Assembly: GCA_001600635.1 (NCBI GenBank)
Contig: BCKL01000003.1
Coordinates: 1,406,928 to 1,470,927 of the forward strand
Length of the DNA stretch: 64,000 nucleotides
DNA from: Leucosporidium creatinivorum
Taxonomy: Eukaryota > Basidiomycota > Microbotryomycetes > Leucosporidiales > Leucosporidiaceae
Direction: 5' to 3'
Below the pieces are notes generated by a model, which saw only the letters and a program-made list of their open reading frames with translations, was not told the origin of the DNA and made no database searches. Below, piece by piece: positions 14,537-26,449 of this stretch (position 1 is the stretch's first letter; each line of letters starts with the position of its first letter). Made by a program: the position numbers and the translations under genes.

Positions 14537-16276
14537 CTACGCCAACACCTCCAACATCTCCTTCACCTCGGTCATCTTCTCCCTCAGCTTGCCCTTCTCC
14601 TGCCCTCTCTTCCTCTCCTCCCGGTCGAGCTTCTCCCAGTCCTCCCAGCTCACGATCTGCCTGTCGCCCCTCAGCCGTTCAGTTGGTAGTTCCGGCCGCG
14701 TTTCTGATGGTGATGTGGCGGCGAGGTCGGCGGCGAGGAGGTCGGCGGTGGCGAAGGCGTCGAACATGGTGGTGGCGATGACGCCGTTGGGCCCGCGCGC
14801 TAGCCAGCCTGATGTGTAGAGACCGAGGAGCTGAATGGGAGTGAACAAACGGTCAGCAATGACGCGAATCGGCAGTAGAGAAGCGACCTCACCGCTTTCC
14901 CAGCCTCGTCCATCACTCGTCCCTCCTCATTCCGAACGATCCCTCTCCGCTCATCGAATGGTAGACCAGGCAGGCCAATGGAGCGGTAGCCGACGGATTT
15001 GAGGACCATGTCGGTGGAGGAGGTGATCGACTGCCCTGTTGAGCGAGCAGAGAGGCGAGAAGGATCGCCCGAGCCGACGAGCTCGTTCATGCCGTAGCGG
15101 ACGGCTGTTACGCGAGCTGGCGGGGCCAGAAGGTCCAGAACGTCCGTTGACTGCAATGTTGCTGCAGGGCCGGCCCCCATGAGCTCCAATGGCGACTTGA
15201 GGAACTCGAAGGACCAGCTCCGCTCGGCGTTCGACATCTTCGTCTTGCTGCCCTTGTCCAGCAGTCCCAAGGCCCGCTTCCTCATCCGCGCCATGTCCAT
15301 TCCCGGGTTCTCTTCCACCTGCACCATCGCTTCCTTCAGCAACGCAGCGTCCGTCTCGAACCCAACACCGGGGAGGTTCATCAGCTCCCTGACCTCCTTA
15401 GTCGTGCAGGCGAGTTGCAACGGTCCTCGTCGACCGACGATCTCCACCCGCTTGACTCGACTCCTTCTCAACTCGTTCAGCACTCCTTCCGGCACGTCAA
15501 ACTCCTCCAGCGCTGCTGGATCCTTGAGGAGGATTCGGGCGACGTCGAGAGCGACGTTGCCTTGGCCGACGACGGTGACGTGCTCCAGCTTGCTGAGGTC
15601 GATGAGTGGGGCGAGGAGAGCCGAGTGGTAAGGGTGGCCATTGTACCAGTTGACGAATGAGCGAGCCGACAGGACGTTGGAGAGGGTGTCCTCGCCAGGG
15701 ATGCCGAGCGGTCGGTCGAGCGAAGCGCCGTAGGTGAGGATGATGGCGTCGTAGTGAGGTTGGAGGTCGGAGAGGGTGATCTGTGCTGCTAGTGGTGAAG
15801 GCGAGAGGTTGGGCACGACGGTCGAAGTCGAAGAAGAAGGAGAGGAAGGGGAAGGGACGACGCCGCCGATCTGTACGTTGCCAAAGAAGCGGAACCGAGG
15901 ATCCCGAGCTGTCTCCTCAAACTTGTGCTCGCAGTTCTATACAGCCCAATGCTCGTTAACTGAAGTCCAGCAGCGACAAGGAAGCTGCTCTCACCTTGAC
16001 CTCTGGATGATCTGGCGCTACGCCGAAACGGGCCAATCCGAACGGTGTAGGTAGCAGCTCAAACAAGTCGACCTTTGTCTTCTCCGACCCTGGTAGACCT
16101 AGTATCCGAGATGCAGCATAGAAGCCAGCAGGACCTCCTCCGATGATGCCGACGCGGAAAGGGCGATTTCCTAGAGTCAGAGCTGGGGCTGCGCTGGAGC
16201 GAGCTGTAGCAGAGGTGGAGAGCTGTCGTCCTGCTCCCGGTGCTGCTCGGAGCTGCCGCCGAGTCGTTGAAAGCAT
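14537..16276 (-). CDS. ARH1: Mitochondrial ferredoxin/adrenodoxin-NADP+ reductase
   Basis: This FAD enzyme passes electrons from NADPH to mitochondrial ferredoxin for Fe-S cluster, heme A and related synthesis. Three exons (16276-15995, 15936-14893, 14830-14537) give 539 aa with closing phases. The first ~40 residues are Arg/Ser/Ala-rich without acids (MLSTTRRQLRAAPGAGRQLS), a typical mitochondrial targeting peptide. The FAD dinucleotide fold begins at about residue 42: FRVGIIGGGPAGFYAA, then GLARFGVAPDHPEVK. The NADPH-binding fold shows VTVVGQGNVALDVARIL and VEIVGRRGPLQLACT. The C-terminal FAD-binding signature is LLGLYTSGWLARGPNGVIAT. Length and motif order match the adrenodoxin reductase family. 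The start lies only 218 bp past the MCD4 stop on the same strand, so the promoter must be short or overlap the MCD4 3' UTR. Confidence 0.95.
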
Positions 16277-16494
16277 TCTCGAGGGGAACGAGCGGAGGGA
16301 GACCGGCGAGCGCGTCTCTCGCCGACAAGTCGGCCGTCCTGAAAGAGCTTTAAAGCTGACGAACGTCTCGCAAAAAGGTGCACACCTGCTTTTGTAGCTT
16401 GTTACAGACTTTGCGAGATATCTCGAGCAGGTCTCTGATGGGAAACAGCGTTCTAGCGATCTCGATTCTATTTCTCGGCGTTCGTTCCCTCCCT

Positions 16495-19400
16495 TCATAC
16501 CTGACAATGAGCCAACACGGCTTCTCCGCCCAAGTATAGCACGGTGTTGAAGATGCCCAATAGCGAGCAGATAGCATAGTTGGTGATGGTGCTGCCAATC
16601 TCGAGCCAGCTTCCTTCGTCGGTGACGAGGAAGAAGAAGTTGAGGGCGAGATAGTCGGAGAGGGTGGAGGCGATGATGAAGAGGGAGAAGGGAGGAAGAT
16701 GGAGGCGGTGGTTGAGGACCGAGGTGACCGCCGAGAGTGCGACGAAGGGGGTGAGGAGCTTGAAGAGGAGGAGAGCGGCCTGTGGGAGAGTAGAGTCAGC
16801 ATTGTATGCGAATCGGGGAGATGAACAGTAGCACTTGCCATGGGGAAAGGCGCAAAGACGGGGATGAGGCGATAGACGGGCTCGAGGTAGAACTGCTCGG
16901 CGATGACGAGGTCAGCCAGGCTCGAGGCCAGTAGCCACGGACGACTCACCGAGCTGATCGAAGCGACGTTACCGACTCCGAAGAAGCAGACATGTAGGAA
17001 AGCGAGGAAGAAGAGCGCAATCCTCGCGTGCTCGGCGTTGAGCTGGGTCGTTCCCTCCTCGGTAGAAGCCTTGCCTTCTACCAGCTTGAGCTCGAGCACC
17101 ATCCAGATCACGAGTGTCGTACATAGAGTGGCGAAGAAGAGCGCCTCGTACGAGAGCGAGAGGATGATGAAGGTTGGTGCGAAGGCGAAGAGGAGGACGA
17201 GGAGGCGCTCGAAGTAGGGTTGAGCTCGTGGGCGACCGTGGATGACAACGACGGCGAAGGAGACGACTGCACATACAGGCAAAGTTAGCGGCCGTTTCTC
17301 ATGGCGAAGAAAGGCGACGTACCGAGATTGAGCCATCCTCCGATCTGGTTGAGCAGCGGCAATCCTTGCTTGAGCTGCAGGCTGCGAGCTGAGCTGGCCG
17401 TGATCAGCATGCAGGCGGTGGTGAGGGGGATCTGAGAACGGAAGGAGACGGGAGGTCAGCTTGACGGCCTCTCCTAAAGAGAGTAAGGGGGCTGGAGCTC
17501 ACCTCGGCGATGATGGTCATGCGAGCTTTGGCGAGCGTTGACAACGCCGTTTGACCAGGCGTCGGAAAGGTGTTCTTGCCGAGTAGGCGCAAAGCGTACC
17601 ACGCGAGGGCGAGGAAACTCACACCACCCGCCATGCTATGGAGTGAAGCAGTCCAGTCAGCTCGAGCACTCGCTCCGCTCTACGCCTTCGGACTCACATT
17701 AGAGGAATACTCTCGCCCTTCTCCACCGGAAGCAGAGGGAACACGGCCAAGACCGTGCAGCTTGCTCCCCACGCTCCCACCAGCTTCTTCTCCCTCCTCA
17801 AGAAAGCGCCGTCTATCCCGACCGCCGGCCACACGATGCCCATGCCCAACAGCAGCACGCTGAACACCTCCCTCGCGCTGTAGCCCCAGACCATCGTCTG
17901 TAACGCAGCGACGACGACGATGACACCTCCGACGACCTTGCCGACCGAGGCATGGGCTCTGAGGTCTCTGCCGAGCTGAACGAACGGCCAAGGATCGCTA
18001 AGCACCGAGGAGAAAAAGAAGGCGGGGAACAGGGCGTAGAGGTAGTAGGATGGCGGTGCTTGTTCGATGAGAAATTTGGTGGAGAGTCCTGTGAAGGCGA
18101 AGACGCCGAGCATGGGCGCGACGACGTTCGGCGTGGATTGGCGACGGAGGGGGGAGGAGGGGTAGACGTGTCGACGGAGGAGGAACGAGGTGTTGTAGAG
18201 GATGAAGCCGAGGTATCCGAGCGTGACGATGGAGCGAAGGATCAACCAGTCGTAGCTATTTGAGAGCTTGTGTCAGCAAGCGCCGAGTGAAGAGGTTAGA
18301 GCAAACGCACGTCTGGAAGTACCGCAATCCTCTCAAGCCAATCCGCACGAGCTCCATGCTCATGCTCTGAGCCTCCTCGTACCGCTCGCCGTCGATCATG
18401 GCTTTGATGGCAGCCTTCCTCGACTCGACCGAGTGAGTCCCAGCGGCGTGAGAATCGACGAGCTCAGGGAAGGGGGAGAAGGAGAGGGCGTGCTTGCGCT
18501 TGAAGTCTGAGGTAGGATGGGGTAGATCAGATTCAGAAAAATGGGCGGGAAGAGAGAGAAGACTCACCACTCTTGACCGTGAACTCGGCGAGGATCTGAT
18601 TGGCGTTGGCGAGAGCTGCTCGGGCTTTGAAGGAAGGGGAGGCGTCGAGGTACTCGAGAGGGACGCGACCAGCCGAGTTGGCGGGGATGTTGAGACCGCC
18701 GAGGATAGACTGTTGCAGCTCAAGGGAGTCAGGTCTCGCTCTGCTGAAAAGGAATCGCTCAACTCACCATCAGGACGGCGACGTCCGCCTGCTCGACATC
18801 CCTCCTCACTCCCTCCAATCCCCAATCAGCCGAGTACTCGTCATGCCTCTTATCGACCTCCTTCCTTCCACCTACACCCTTGCCCCACACGACCAGCGGC
18901 GTCCTCGTATTCTCGGGCGCGCCATCGCCGTGGTTGCCCTTGCTCGACATGCCATGGTCGGCAGTAAAGACGTAGGCCGTCTCGTCATCGCCATAGAACT
19001 CGTCCATCGACCGCACCGTCTCCTGCACGACATGATCGACGACGCGGATGTTGCGATGGTACTCGGCGCCGTGAGGTCGGTAAGAATGGCCCGTCGTGTC
19101 GAGCCCGAGGAGATGGAGGAAGAAGACAGTGCCGTCGCCATTCAGCTGCTTTTTCAAGTCGGCGTCTCGAGTCGAGTTGTGCAGCAGCATTTTCAGCTGC
19201 TCCAAGCACCACAGGTCGAGGTGAACAGCGTCGGCCGAGAAGTCCTCGTACTCCTCGCCGTAGCTCCAGGCATCAACGCGAGTGGGGTCCGAGGCTCCTT
19301 GTTGGAACATGGGAAGAATGTCGGGAGAGCCGAAGGAGTAGGTGTGCGAGGATTGGTTGAAGACGGAATCGAAGGCGACGGGGTTAGTCGTCCAGCCGCG

Positions 19401-20088
19401 AGTGACGGCGCTGACGTCCTGTTTGGTCAAGCCGAGGTTCAGCGACAATAGCAAGGACGCGGAACACATTCGACTCACCTCGTGCATGCCTCCAATGAGG
19501 GCGACATGCCCTGGTCGACTCTCGGTCGGCACCCTCGTGTGCGAAACTCCCCACTCGGCCTGTCCGCTCTGAATCAACCCTCGGATGAACGGCGCCGGCG
19601 TAGTAGCTTGCTCTTGTACTCCTCCGTGACTGGCAGTAGAGACGAGCGCGTGCGGTCGTCCAGTGAGAGGCATAGGGAGAGGATCCGAGAAGGCGAACGG
19701 CGGGGAAGGGTAGGTTTGGAAGAGCTTGTCGGCTCGAAGGCCATCACCTGTAGTACGGTAGACACACCATTAGCTCCCTGACGCTGTGTGAAGGCTCTGC
19801 TAAGGTATCGAGCGGCTCACCGACGATCAACACGACCCGCTTGGCCAGTCCTTCCTGCTGCACCTCGCTAGCAGCTCCTTCCCCGCTCGTCAAAGCATCT
19901 ACGCCATACCGTTGCCCTACTCCTTTGGTAACCGGACTCTTGAAGTAGATGTCAAAGATGCTGCCGAGATACACGAGGTGGAACGCGATGGAGAGCAGGA
20001 GCAGACCCGCTGAGCCTCCAAAGCGGCTGCTGGGCCGCGATGGCGGTGTTGCGGATGGTGACGCCTCGACGGCGAGTTTTAGTGGCAT
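16495..20088 (-). CDS. MCD4: GPI ethanolamine phosphate transferase 1
   Basis: This multi-pass ER enzyme (PIG-N in animals) adds phosphoethanolamine to the first mannose of GPI precursors. The gene has about ten exons; the first three are 20088-19821, 19747-19479 and 19418-18768. After a short cytosolic N-terminus and one membrane anchor (LLLLSIAFHLVYLGSIFDI) comes the lumenal alkaline-phosphatase-fold domain. It shows VVLIVGDGLRADKLFQTYP, RVPTESRPGHVALIGGMHED with the likely Thr nucleophile, FLHLLGLDTTGHSYRPHG and VFTADHGMSSKGNHGDG with metal ligands. The C-terminal half holds many membrane helices, for example LGYLGFILYNTSFLL, GVIVVVAALQTMVWGYSA and LLGIFNTVLYLGG, and ends VLAHCQV. All domains of the family are present and nothing looks broken. 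Confidence 0.95.
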
Positions 20089-20231
20089 ACTGGCCGGGCT
20101 GAAGTGACGAGGTGAACGGCGAGAGGGAGAGCAGTCACCCGGCGGACTTCAAGGTCGTCGCGTCGAGGGTGTCAATTCGCAGAACTCGCAAATATTCGTG
20201 CGTGTATCTCAGTAGCAGAGTTTGCATTGCG

Positions 20232-23102
20232 CTACCCCTGCAAACCCGGCTGGTCGACTTCTACTCGAATCTCGGCGCCCCTTTCGGCGCGCTCTTCCTC
20301 CACTTCCTCGTCCCTCGCCTCCAAGCTGCGAGGACTGGGCAGCATCCCCTCCTCTTCGGCGAGCACTTTCTTGACTACATCCGCCAATGCGGGGACGTCG
20401 ACCTGCATCTCCATCGATGACGGCGCCGTCGCAGACTCGGGAAGGAGAAGCGGCTCGACGCCTTCTTCCAGCTTGACGGTGATGAGGGGGACGTCGGGAG
20501 TAGGAGTGGGTGCAGGTGTTGGCGGCGATGGCTTGAGTTGCGCCGTGGGGGGGAGAGGGGCGGGCGGCTGAGCTGCGATGGCGGGTGGGAGTGCTGGAAG
20601 AGTTGACGCCGAGGTGTCGGTTGGCGCGACGGGAGGAGGAAGAGGAGCGGGGAGATACATCTCGATGTGCTGATCGGCGTACTTGGTGGCCAGTGCTCGA
20701 TCGATGGGTTGGACCTTGTAGGTGTCGCGCTGATAACGGGGGAGAAGGGTTAGCTCGGCGTTCTTGATTGAGCATCGAACGAGCTCAAGACAAGGGGGAG
20801 TAGAGAGGCGGACGGGCAGAGAGAACGTACAAGAGCAAACTGCACGCCTTTCCTGCACATGCTGAAGACGTCTCGGAACTGCTCGTCGTCTCGAGTCAGG
20901 TTGCGGAGGGTGAGCCGAGCGAGGATGATCTTGCGGATGGTCTGCAGGCGAGTAGGCAGTCAGCTAGAGCTCCAACTCGTCTGTAGGAAAGAGCAAAAGC
21001 TGCGACGAGCCAACTCACCCCCTTGTTACGACCCTCTACTGTCTCGACCACGACGCTGTGCTCCCTCTCTCCTCGGTGACCTCCTACGCCCACACTCTGC
21101 TCCCTGCTCGTCCTCAGCCCTCCGAGGGCAGCTGCCGTCAGACTGACTCCCGGTCCCACACTCTGCTCCCTCCTACTCCGCCCGCCTCCAACCTCACTCG
21201 GCGCCTCGGTCGCTTCCCTCCTCCTCTCCGCTACATCTCTCAGTGGCCCCTTATCCGACTCAAACACTCCCACTGGCTCACTCGTACTCCTCTTACTCAG
21301 CGTGCCTCTCCTCTTTCCCCCAACTCCGCCGAACAGAGGCTTCATCTCGAGCAACCCATCCTGGCCCTCGTCTGCACCCGGGCCCAGCTCCTCCTCGTCG
21401 TCCCAGCCGCCGAAAGTGGTGGCCAGCGAGGGTGTAGGCGATCCTGGGACGCGAGAACGACCTCGATGTCTCTCTTCTTCGCCATCTGAGGATACTGGCG
21501 ATTCGAGCAGAGCCGAGCGACTGCGTTTGAGGGAGCCGCGACGAGTGGAGGGGTCAGAAGGAGGGTTCGACTGGAGGGGAGCAGCGCTGGGGCGACGACC
21601 CGAGGAAGATGTGGAGAGGGAGGAGTTGGCGGAGGCGGCCTGCGAAGGGTTCAAGAGCTCGCGAGAGGAGGTCGTGCGTGAGAGAGTACGCTTCTTGCGT
21701 GGAGGTGCTGTAGAGGAAGCGGAAGTGGTGGCAGATGGGAGTGGTGGTGGAGGAAGGGAAGCCGAGGAGGAGGTGGACCGCCGAGGGAGAGTCGTCGACT
21801 TCCTAGTCGCCTCGTCGCCCATCAAGCTCATCAAGGTTCGACTACTGCTTCCACGCTTCAACTTCCTCGCTGGTTTGACGTCGCCCGCCGACGTGGAAAG
21901 GCCGGCCGAGGAGGCAGAGGTCGACTCGGCGATGGCGCCGAGAGAGCTGCCTGCTCGGCTTCCTCGGGCGAGGCTTGGTCTGGGTGGCGCTGAAGGTGCG
22001 CCGAGACCGAGGACGGGTAGGGAGTTGGTGCGGCGCAGTTTAGTGGCGAAGAGGTTCTCTGTTCAGAGCGGATGATTGGACAAGTGTGAGCGGATGCGCG
22101 AGCCGAAAAAACGAGCATGCAAGACAAACCGCGAGGTAGTGGGTCATCAGGACGAGGTGCGCGTACTGGTCGTTTGATGGCTCGACCGAGGAGGAGAGAC
22201 AGAGCTGGACGAGGAGGCGCAGTGGATGTCGAGCCTTCGGCCGAGCTGGGGGCGGAGGCTGAGGGCGGCGACGGGGGCAGGTTGGCAAATATGATGACTT
22301 CCTCGCCTGTAGTCATAGAGCGATCAGCTTCGACAATTTGACGGCGAAAGAAGAGTAGACCACTTACCACCAACGTCGACTCGGACTCCCCTTCCCTCGC
22401 TCCCCTCCCGACAAAACCAATCCTCGAACCAGCCGACCGTCTCTGGGCACCTTGGATCCACGTATACCCGTACTTCAGTCGGTGTCTCGACCTGTACCGT
22501 CTCCCTCTCCTTGCCCTTGCCCTTTCCTCGCCTCTGATTCTGCTCCAGCTCCTGCGCCTCCGCCGAGCTGGCAACCCAAACCTCGCCCAGCACCTTCAAA
22601 TCGCCTCCGCGCATCATCTCGAGACCGAGACACATATCTGCTCCCGACGACGACGATCCTGGAGCAGCGAAAGGGTCATCGAATGGAGAGGTCGAAGCCG
22701 TCACTTGCTTGGGCGAGGGGAACGGGAGGGTGGAGGTACTCGAGGAGGGGAAGGAAAAGAGGTGGGCGATGATGGCGATTCCTGTCGAGTTGCAGAAGAC
22801 CTCTGCTCAGCTACAGCGCGCTATATACGAGAGCCAGCGAGCTCACCGAACAAAGGCTTGTTGTGAGGTGAAGGGGTGATGAGCCTCCCTCGCCAGAGAA
22901 GACGACATCCGGCAGCGGCACTCGAGGGGGCTACAGAGGGTATTGCTGCGCCTGTAGCCGGTTCAAGCGGCGCAGAGGCTGGTAGCGAGCTGGTCGAAGC
23001 GACGGCGACGCGTGATGTCGTCGCGTCGAGCGTAGAGGCTTCCAAGGGTGCAGAGGATGGTAGTATGGTTGTGTCAGGAGCCAGAGATGTGAGCGTGGTC
23101 AT
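20232..23102 (-). CDS. Sld7-like DNA replication initiation factor (putative)
   Basis: This is a multi-exon gene with a long disordered centre. The N-terminal ~40 residues are Thr/Ser/Ala-rich. A compact block follows: CRLLWRGRLITP, then LFG joined by splicing to IAIIAHLFSFP. It resembles the N-terminal Sld7 fold ('LLYRG...' then a hydrophobic strand). The centre (about 21030-22070) is Ser/Arg/Pro-rich with basic patches (RKLKRGSSSRTLMSLMGD). A conserved-looking helical block sits near the end: TIRKIILARLTLRNL, FRDVFSMCRKGVQFALRDT, PIDRALATKYADQHIEMYL. This resembles the Sld7 C-terminal domain. A Pro-rich then acidic tail ends the protein. Sld7 partners Sld3 when origins fire. The assignment comes from pattern memory of fungal Sld7-C proteins, not a search. 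The alternative is an unrelated nuclear protein. Start: first ATG (23102) of the open first exon. Confidence 0.5.
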
Positions 23103-23595
23103 CCCTCCACTGCTGCACGACGAGTCGAGATGAACCGAGCGAAGAGACGGAGGGCAAGGAGCTCAGCGCCGCGAGCTCGCCTGGTCGACCCGAGCGAATT
23201 CTTGTTAATGTTCTTGTACAGGCTGAGGGGAGTACGATGACAAGTTCTTCTGTGCCGAAAGACCTCTCTAGGGTTATAGGGCGATACTGATGCCCCCGAG
23301 CTCAATCTCGGCGTTCACTCACCGCTCATTCCTCCTTGCCTTTGTCCGGCCATCCTGGAGGCCTATTCATGCTCGCTCTGCAGATGAGGCATGCAAGAAA
23401 GTCTGCTTGGAATTGTTGTCGTTGCCCTCTCCGAGCGAGCCTGTCGCAGCTAGTACGAGCAGCGCCGAGCTGGGTCATATGGCTCTCGAAGGGGATGCGG
23501 ACGCGATGATACTGCAGTTGCAGTCAGGCCTTGACTCCGAAAGATCACCTGATGACGTGACAGGTCAGCGACATCCCTCGCATGCGATGAACGAT
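23103..23595. other. Intergenic region, BTB 3' end / Sld7-like 5' end
   Basis: These 493 bases hold the Sld7-like promoter and the BTB gene 3' UTR. A plus-strand open frame from 23290 runs across here into the BTB gene, but it is antisense to the clear coding frame and is not called. Nothing else is seen. Confidence 0.4.
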
Positions 23596-24780
23596 CTAGC
23601 AAACGCAACACTTCCCATCGTGTCTCTCGGCGAGCAACAGCAGACGCGCCTCGAGTTCACGGACCTCGCTTTGCAAGGCAAGCAAGCAATCTGCACAATC
23701 TTGCGCCGAGCTCAAGACTGGTGCAAGTTTGTCGTAACGAGATCCGAGCCCAGGCCCTGTGAAGTAGTTGAGGTGGTCCCAGATGTCCGAAGCAAGCTGT
23801 GTGCGGCCATGATGCGCATGCTGCCGGCTCTTCCTCGAAAACTCGATTCTTGAGGCTGCTTGTAGCTTCCGTGCGTCATGTACATGCGTGAGAAGGCGCA
23901 GCGCCTGCAGCAAGAGTCCGAGTGATCAGCAAGCCGCTCTCGTCGCAGATATAAAGGCTCACAAGCATTGCGCAATCGAGCGATGCTCCCAAGGAGCCGA
24001 GGTCAATCCGAGCTAGCCGATCCTCGAGATCTCCTTCGTGCTCAGCCGTTTCGAGGAGCGCCAGCTTGGCGTTGTCGCGAAGGTCGTCGTAGTGAAAGGC
24101 TTTGGCGAAGGCGTAAGCGAAGGCAGCGGTTTGCAACCCTGGCCATAACTCCCGTGGAAAGTCGAAGAAGTCCGACCCCTGATGTAGGCTTGTACCAGGG
24201 TCAGCCCGAGCTTGCAGCGCCGAAGCCGAACCTGAGCTCACTGGAAGGCTGCGGCGAAGGCCGAGCTGTACGCCTCCAGACCGCGCCAGACCTGTAAGTC
24301 CAAGGCTCGAGAAGTAATTCGATGAGGTGTGATACGCAGACTGTACCTCGTACTTGTCAAACGCGCCGATCAAAGCGACGTCATCCTCCATCTCGCCGAG
24401 CTCCAGCCGAGGGATCTTCTTTGGGTAGAAGTACGCCAGCATTTGCTCCAGAAGTGCTCCCGATTCCTCTAGCGGGACAATAGGGACCTTGGCGTCGGGT
24501 GCAGGGACCAGCTCGAACATGCCAGCGAGCATTGTGGAGGAAGCGAGGAGGTTGGCTCGATGGACGAGAAATCGGACTCCACTGCGGGAGAGAGGGGTCA
24601 GCGATGAGTTGCAGGGTTCTATACAGCTACTCACTCCTTTGACCGTAGCTCTACATCAGCATCGGCAGCGTTGTAGGTCGACGAGAGGGTGAGCTTCGGA
24701 GGCTGCCGCTCCCCAGCTTCGCCGAGGCCGGCTTCTTCGGCGTTGCGGCTCATCTGCTCGAGACAAGAACGTTCAGCCAT
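23596..24780 (-). CDS. BTB/POZ-domain protein
   Basis: BTB proteins dimerise and often act as adaptors for cullin-3 ligases or in transcription. Five exons are proposed: 24780-24635, 24581-24347, 24291-24242, about 24188/24178-23963, and 23904-23596. The BTB domain covers about residues 25-130: LTLSSTYNAADADVELRSK, GVRFLVHRANLLASSTMLAG, VPLEESGALLEQMLAYFYP and DDVALIGAFDKYE. A helical region follows (ELWPGLQTAAFAYAFAKAF, DDLRDNAKLALLETAEHEGD). It is like the BACK-like tail of the many small BTB proteins in basidiomycetes. The C-terminus contains a Leu-rich helix (CLLALQSEVRELEARLLLLA). At the exon 3/4 junction the usual CAG acceptor (just before 24178) puts the downstream exon out of frame. 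An AAG acceptor 10 nt earlier keeps the frame and gives about 321 aa. The start is the ATG giving MAERSCLEQ; a longer in-frame form from 25014 is possible. Confidence 0.75.
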
Positions 24781-26449
24781 CTCATCTCGCTCAGCGTCGA
24801 GCCCATTGCGCAGGCTAGACGGAGGGCTCACCTTGCAACTCGAGCGGAGAGATCCGTCGCGACCCTGAGAGCTTGCACTGACTGAGAGCGAAAGCGAGAG
24901 GCAAAACAGCAGTCGTAGTATCTTTCCGGTTCGAAAGCGAGGTTGAAGTTTGGACGAGTAAGATGCAGGAAGCCAAGCCAGCGCCGACGCTCTCTCGCGC
25001 TCGAAGTTCGGCAAAATGGCGGTGTCGGGGGTGAGGCGGAGCCGAACTAATTACAACTAAAGGAAGGGAGAAAAAAAAAAGAAAAAAAAGAAAAGGAAAG
25101 GGAGGAAGCTCGGCTCTCCTGCGCGCCCTTCTCATCGCCGAACGGCTGCCGCAGCTGCCTGGCGTTTGTTTTGAGCCTTACAAGGCTCTGAGAGTAGGCT
25201 GAAAGCGTTCGGAATGCTCTTGGGTGCAGCGGTGTTCTGCAGAGCGTCGTTTCTTCCGCTCGGCCGCCGCCTCGGCGTATGGTTCTCGCACGTCGAGCTT
25301 CATGCAACTGCTCAGCGTGCACTGCAGCAGAAGAGAAAGGGTGGAAGTACTTGATGTTGCCTTTGAGTACCGTGCCAGAGCGTACTGGCGACCCTGGCGC
25401 CCTGTGAATGAAGCATGCGGCGACACTTCTCGGCGAAGCAGAAGCTGCGCGCGGGATCGCAAGACGGCCTTGAACGTGCACGTCGGCTTGACAGTAACTT
25501 TTTAATTCGATTTTCAAGCTCTGGGTAGGCCTCTGGGGTCGATTAGAGGCCAAATGGACGGAGATGAGGCAACCTCCTCAGCGCCGAGTTGAGCTCGCAT
25601 GTGGCCGGCAGCGCCGAGCCTCGCTCTGCAGAGCTCAGTAGACAACCTGAACCGCCTTTTAATCCTGTGCGAGCTATCAAAGCTTTGAATATACACGGAA
25701 TTAGACGGGAAAGTAGGCGATTCAACGGCCGAGGCGTGCACCGAGGAGGCTTCGCTGGCTTAGGGAAGCACTGAGCCTGAGAGATCGGCCGTGTCAAGCT
25801 GAATCAGGCGGTACAGATCTTTTCTTGCTGCTGTGCGCGCCTCAGAGCGATCCGGCTGCCGAATGGTACCAAGCCGGGACTGCCAGCACCGAGCATCGGA
25901 GGGTCGCTTTTGTCAGTCGACGGCCTGAAGGAAGGGCTGAAAGGCCCCAAGCCATCAATATGCATAGCGATCTTTGACTCGAGGTATTAAAGCTTGCGCT
26001 GGCTGCCTGGCGTAGCCATCAAATCCCAGCGAGCAGAGCTCGCTCGGCGAGGGCTTTGTTCCGCCGAGAACACACTTTTAAGCTTCAATCAGGGCTCGCG
26101 TCGCTGACTGAAGCTATGATAGGCGCATACCATGCTCCTCGGCTCTTTGCGAGGCCTTAGAAGCCTCACCCCCTTGAACTCGCCCTTCGCAGCCGCTCCT
26201 TCGAGGTCTTGATTGACCTACATTTCCGAGGTCGGGGAGAGCAGGGACAGGAAGACAGATTTATTTCGCCAGTCTGTGCAGAATCTGGTAGCCTGGTGAG
26301 GGCTCCTTCGCCTACAGAAAGCGAACTTCTCTGATGCATGCATTAGAGCTCTAATGCACCCCTGGCATCGCCGCCCTCCCCGCGAAGTTCAGCGAGGCAA
26401 CGGGCTCGGCCGGCTCTCCTTCCTACATTTCACCTCGTCTCTTACATCG
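24781..26449. other. Large gene-free divergent region, BTB / EFG1
   Basis: This 1,669-base stretch separates two divergent start codons and is the longest non-coding span in the window. It holds a poly-purine tract at 25061-25102, several GCGCCGAG words (for example 25578 and 25609) and slightly more A/T than neighbouring coding DNA. Short open frames in it have no recognisable product, no codon bias and no splice-linked partners. No tRNA, repeat or transposon ends are seen. Confidence 0.45.
25061..25102. repeat. Poly(A)/poly-purine tract
   Basis: A tract of A-runs interrupted by single G's (ten A's at 25071-25080, then eight at 25082-25089) lies 280 bp upstream of the BTB start. Read on the BTB coding strand it is a T-rich polypyrimidine tract. 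Such poly(dA:dT) tracts commonly exclude nucleosomes in fungal promoters; that role here is inferred. Confidence 0.6.

Noticed and set aside
23290-23853. 187-aa plus-strand open frame
   Set aside because: It is antisense to the last exon of the BTB gene, which has a clear helical product and splice continuity; the plus frame has no domain.
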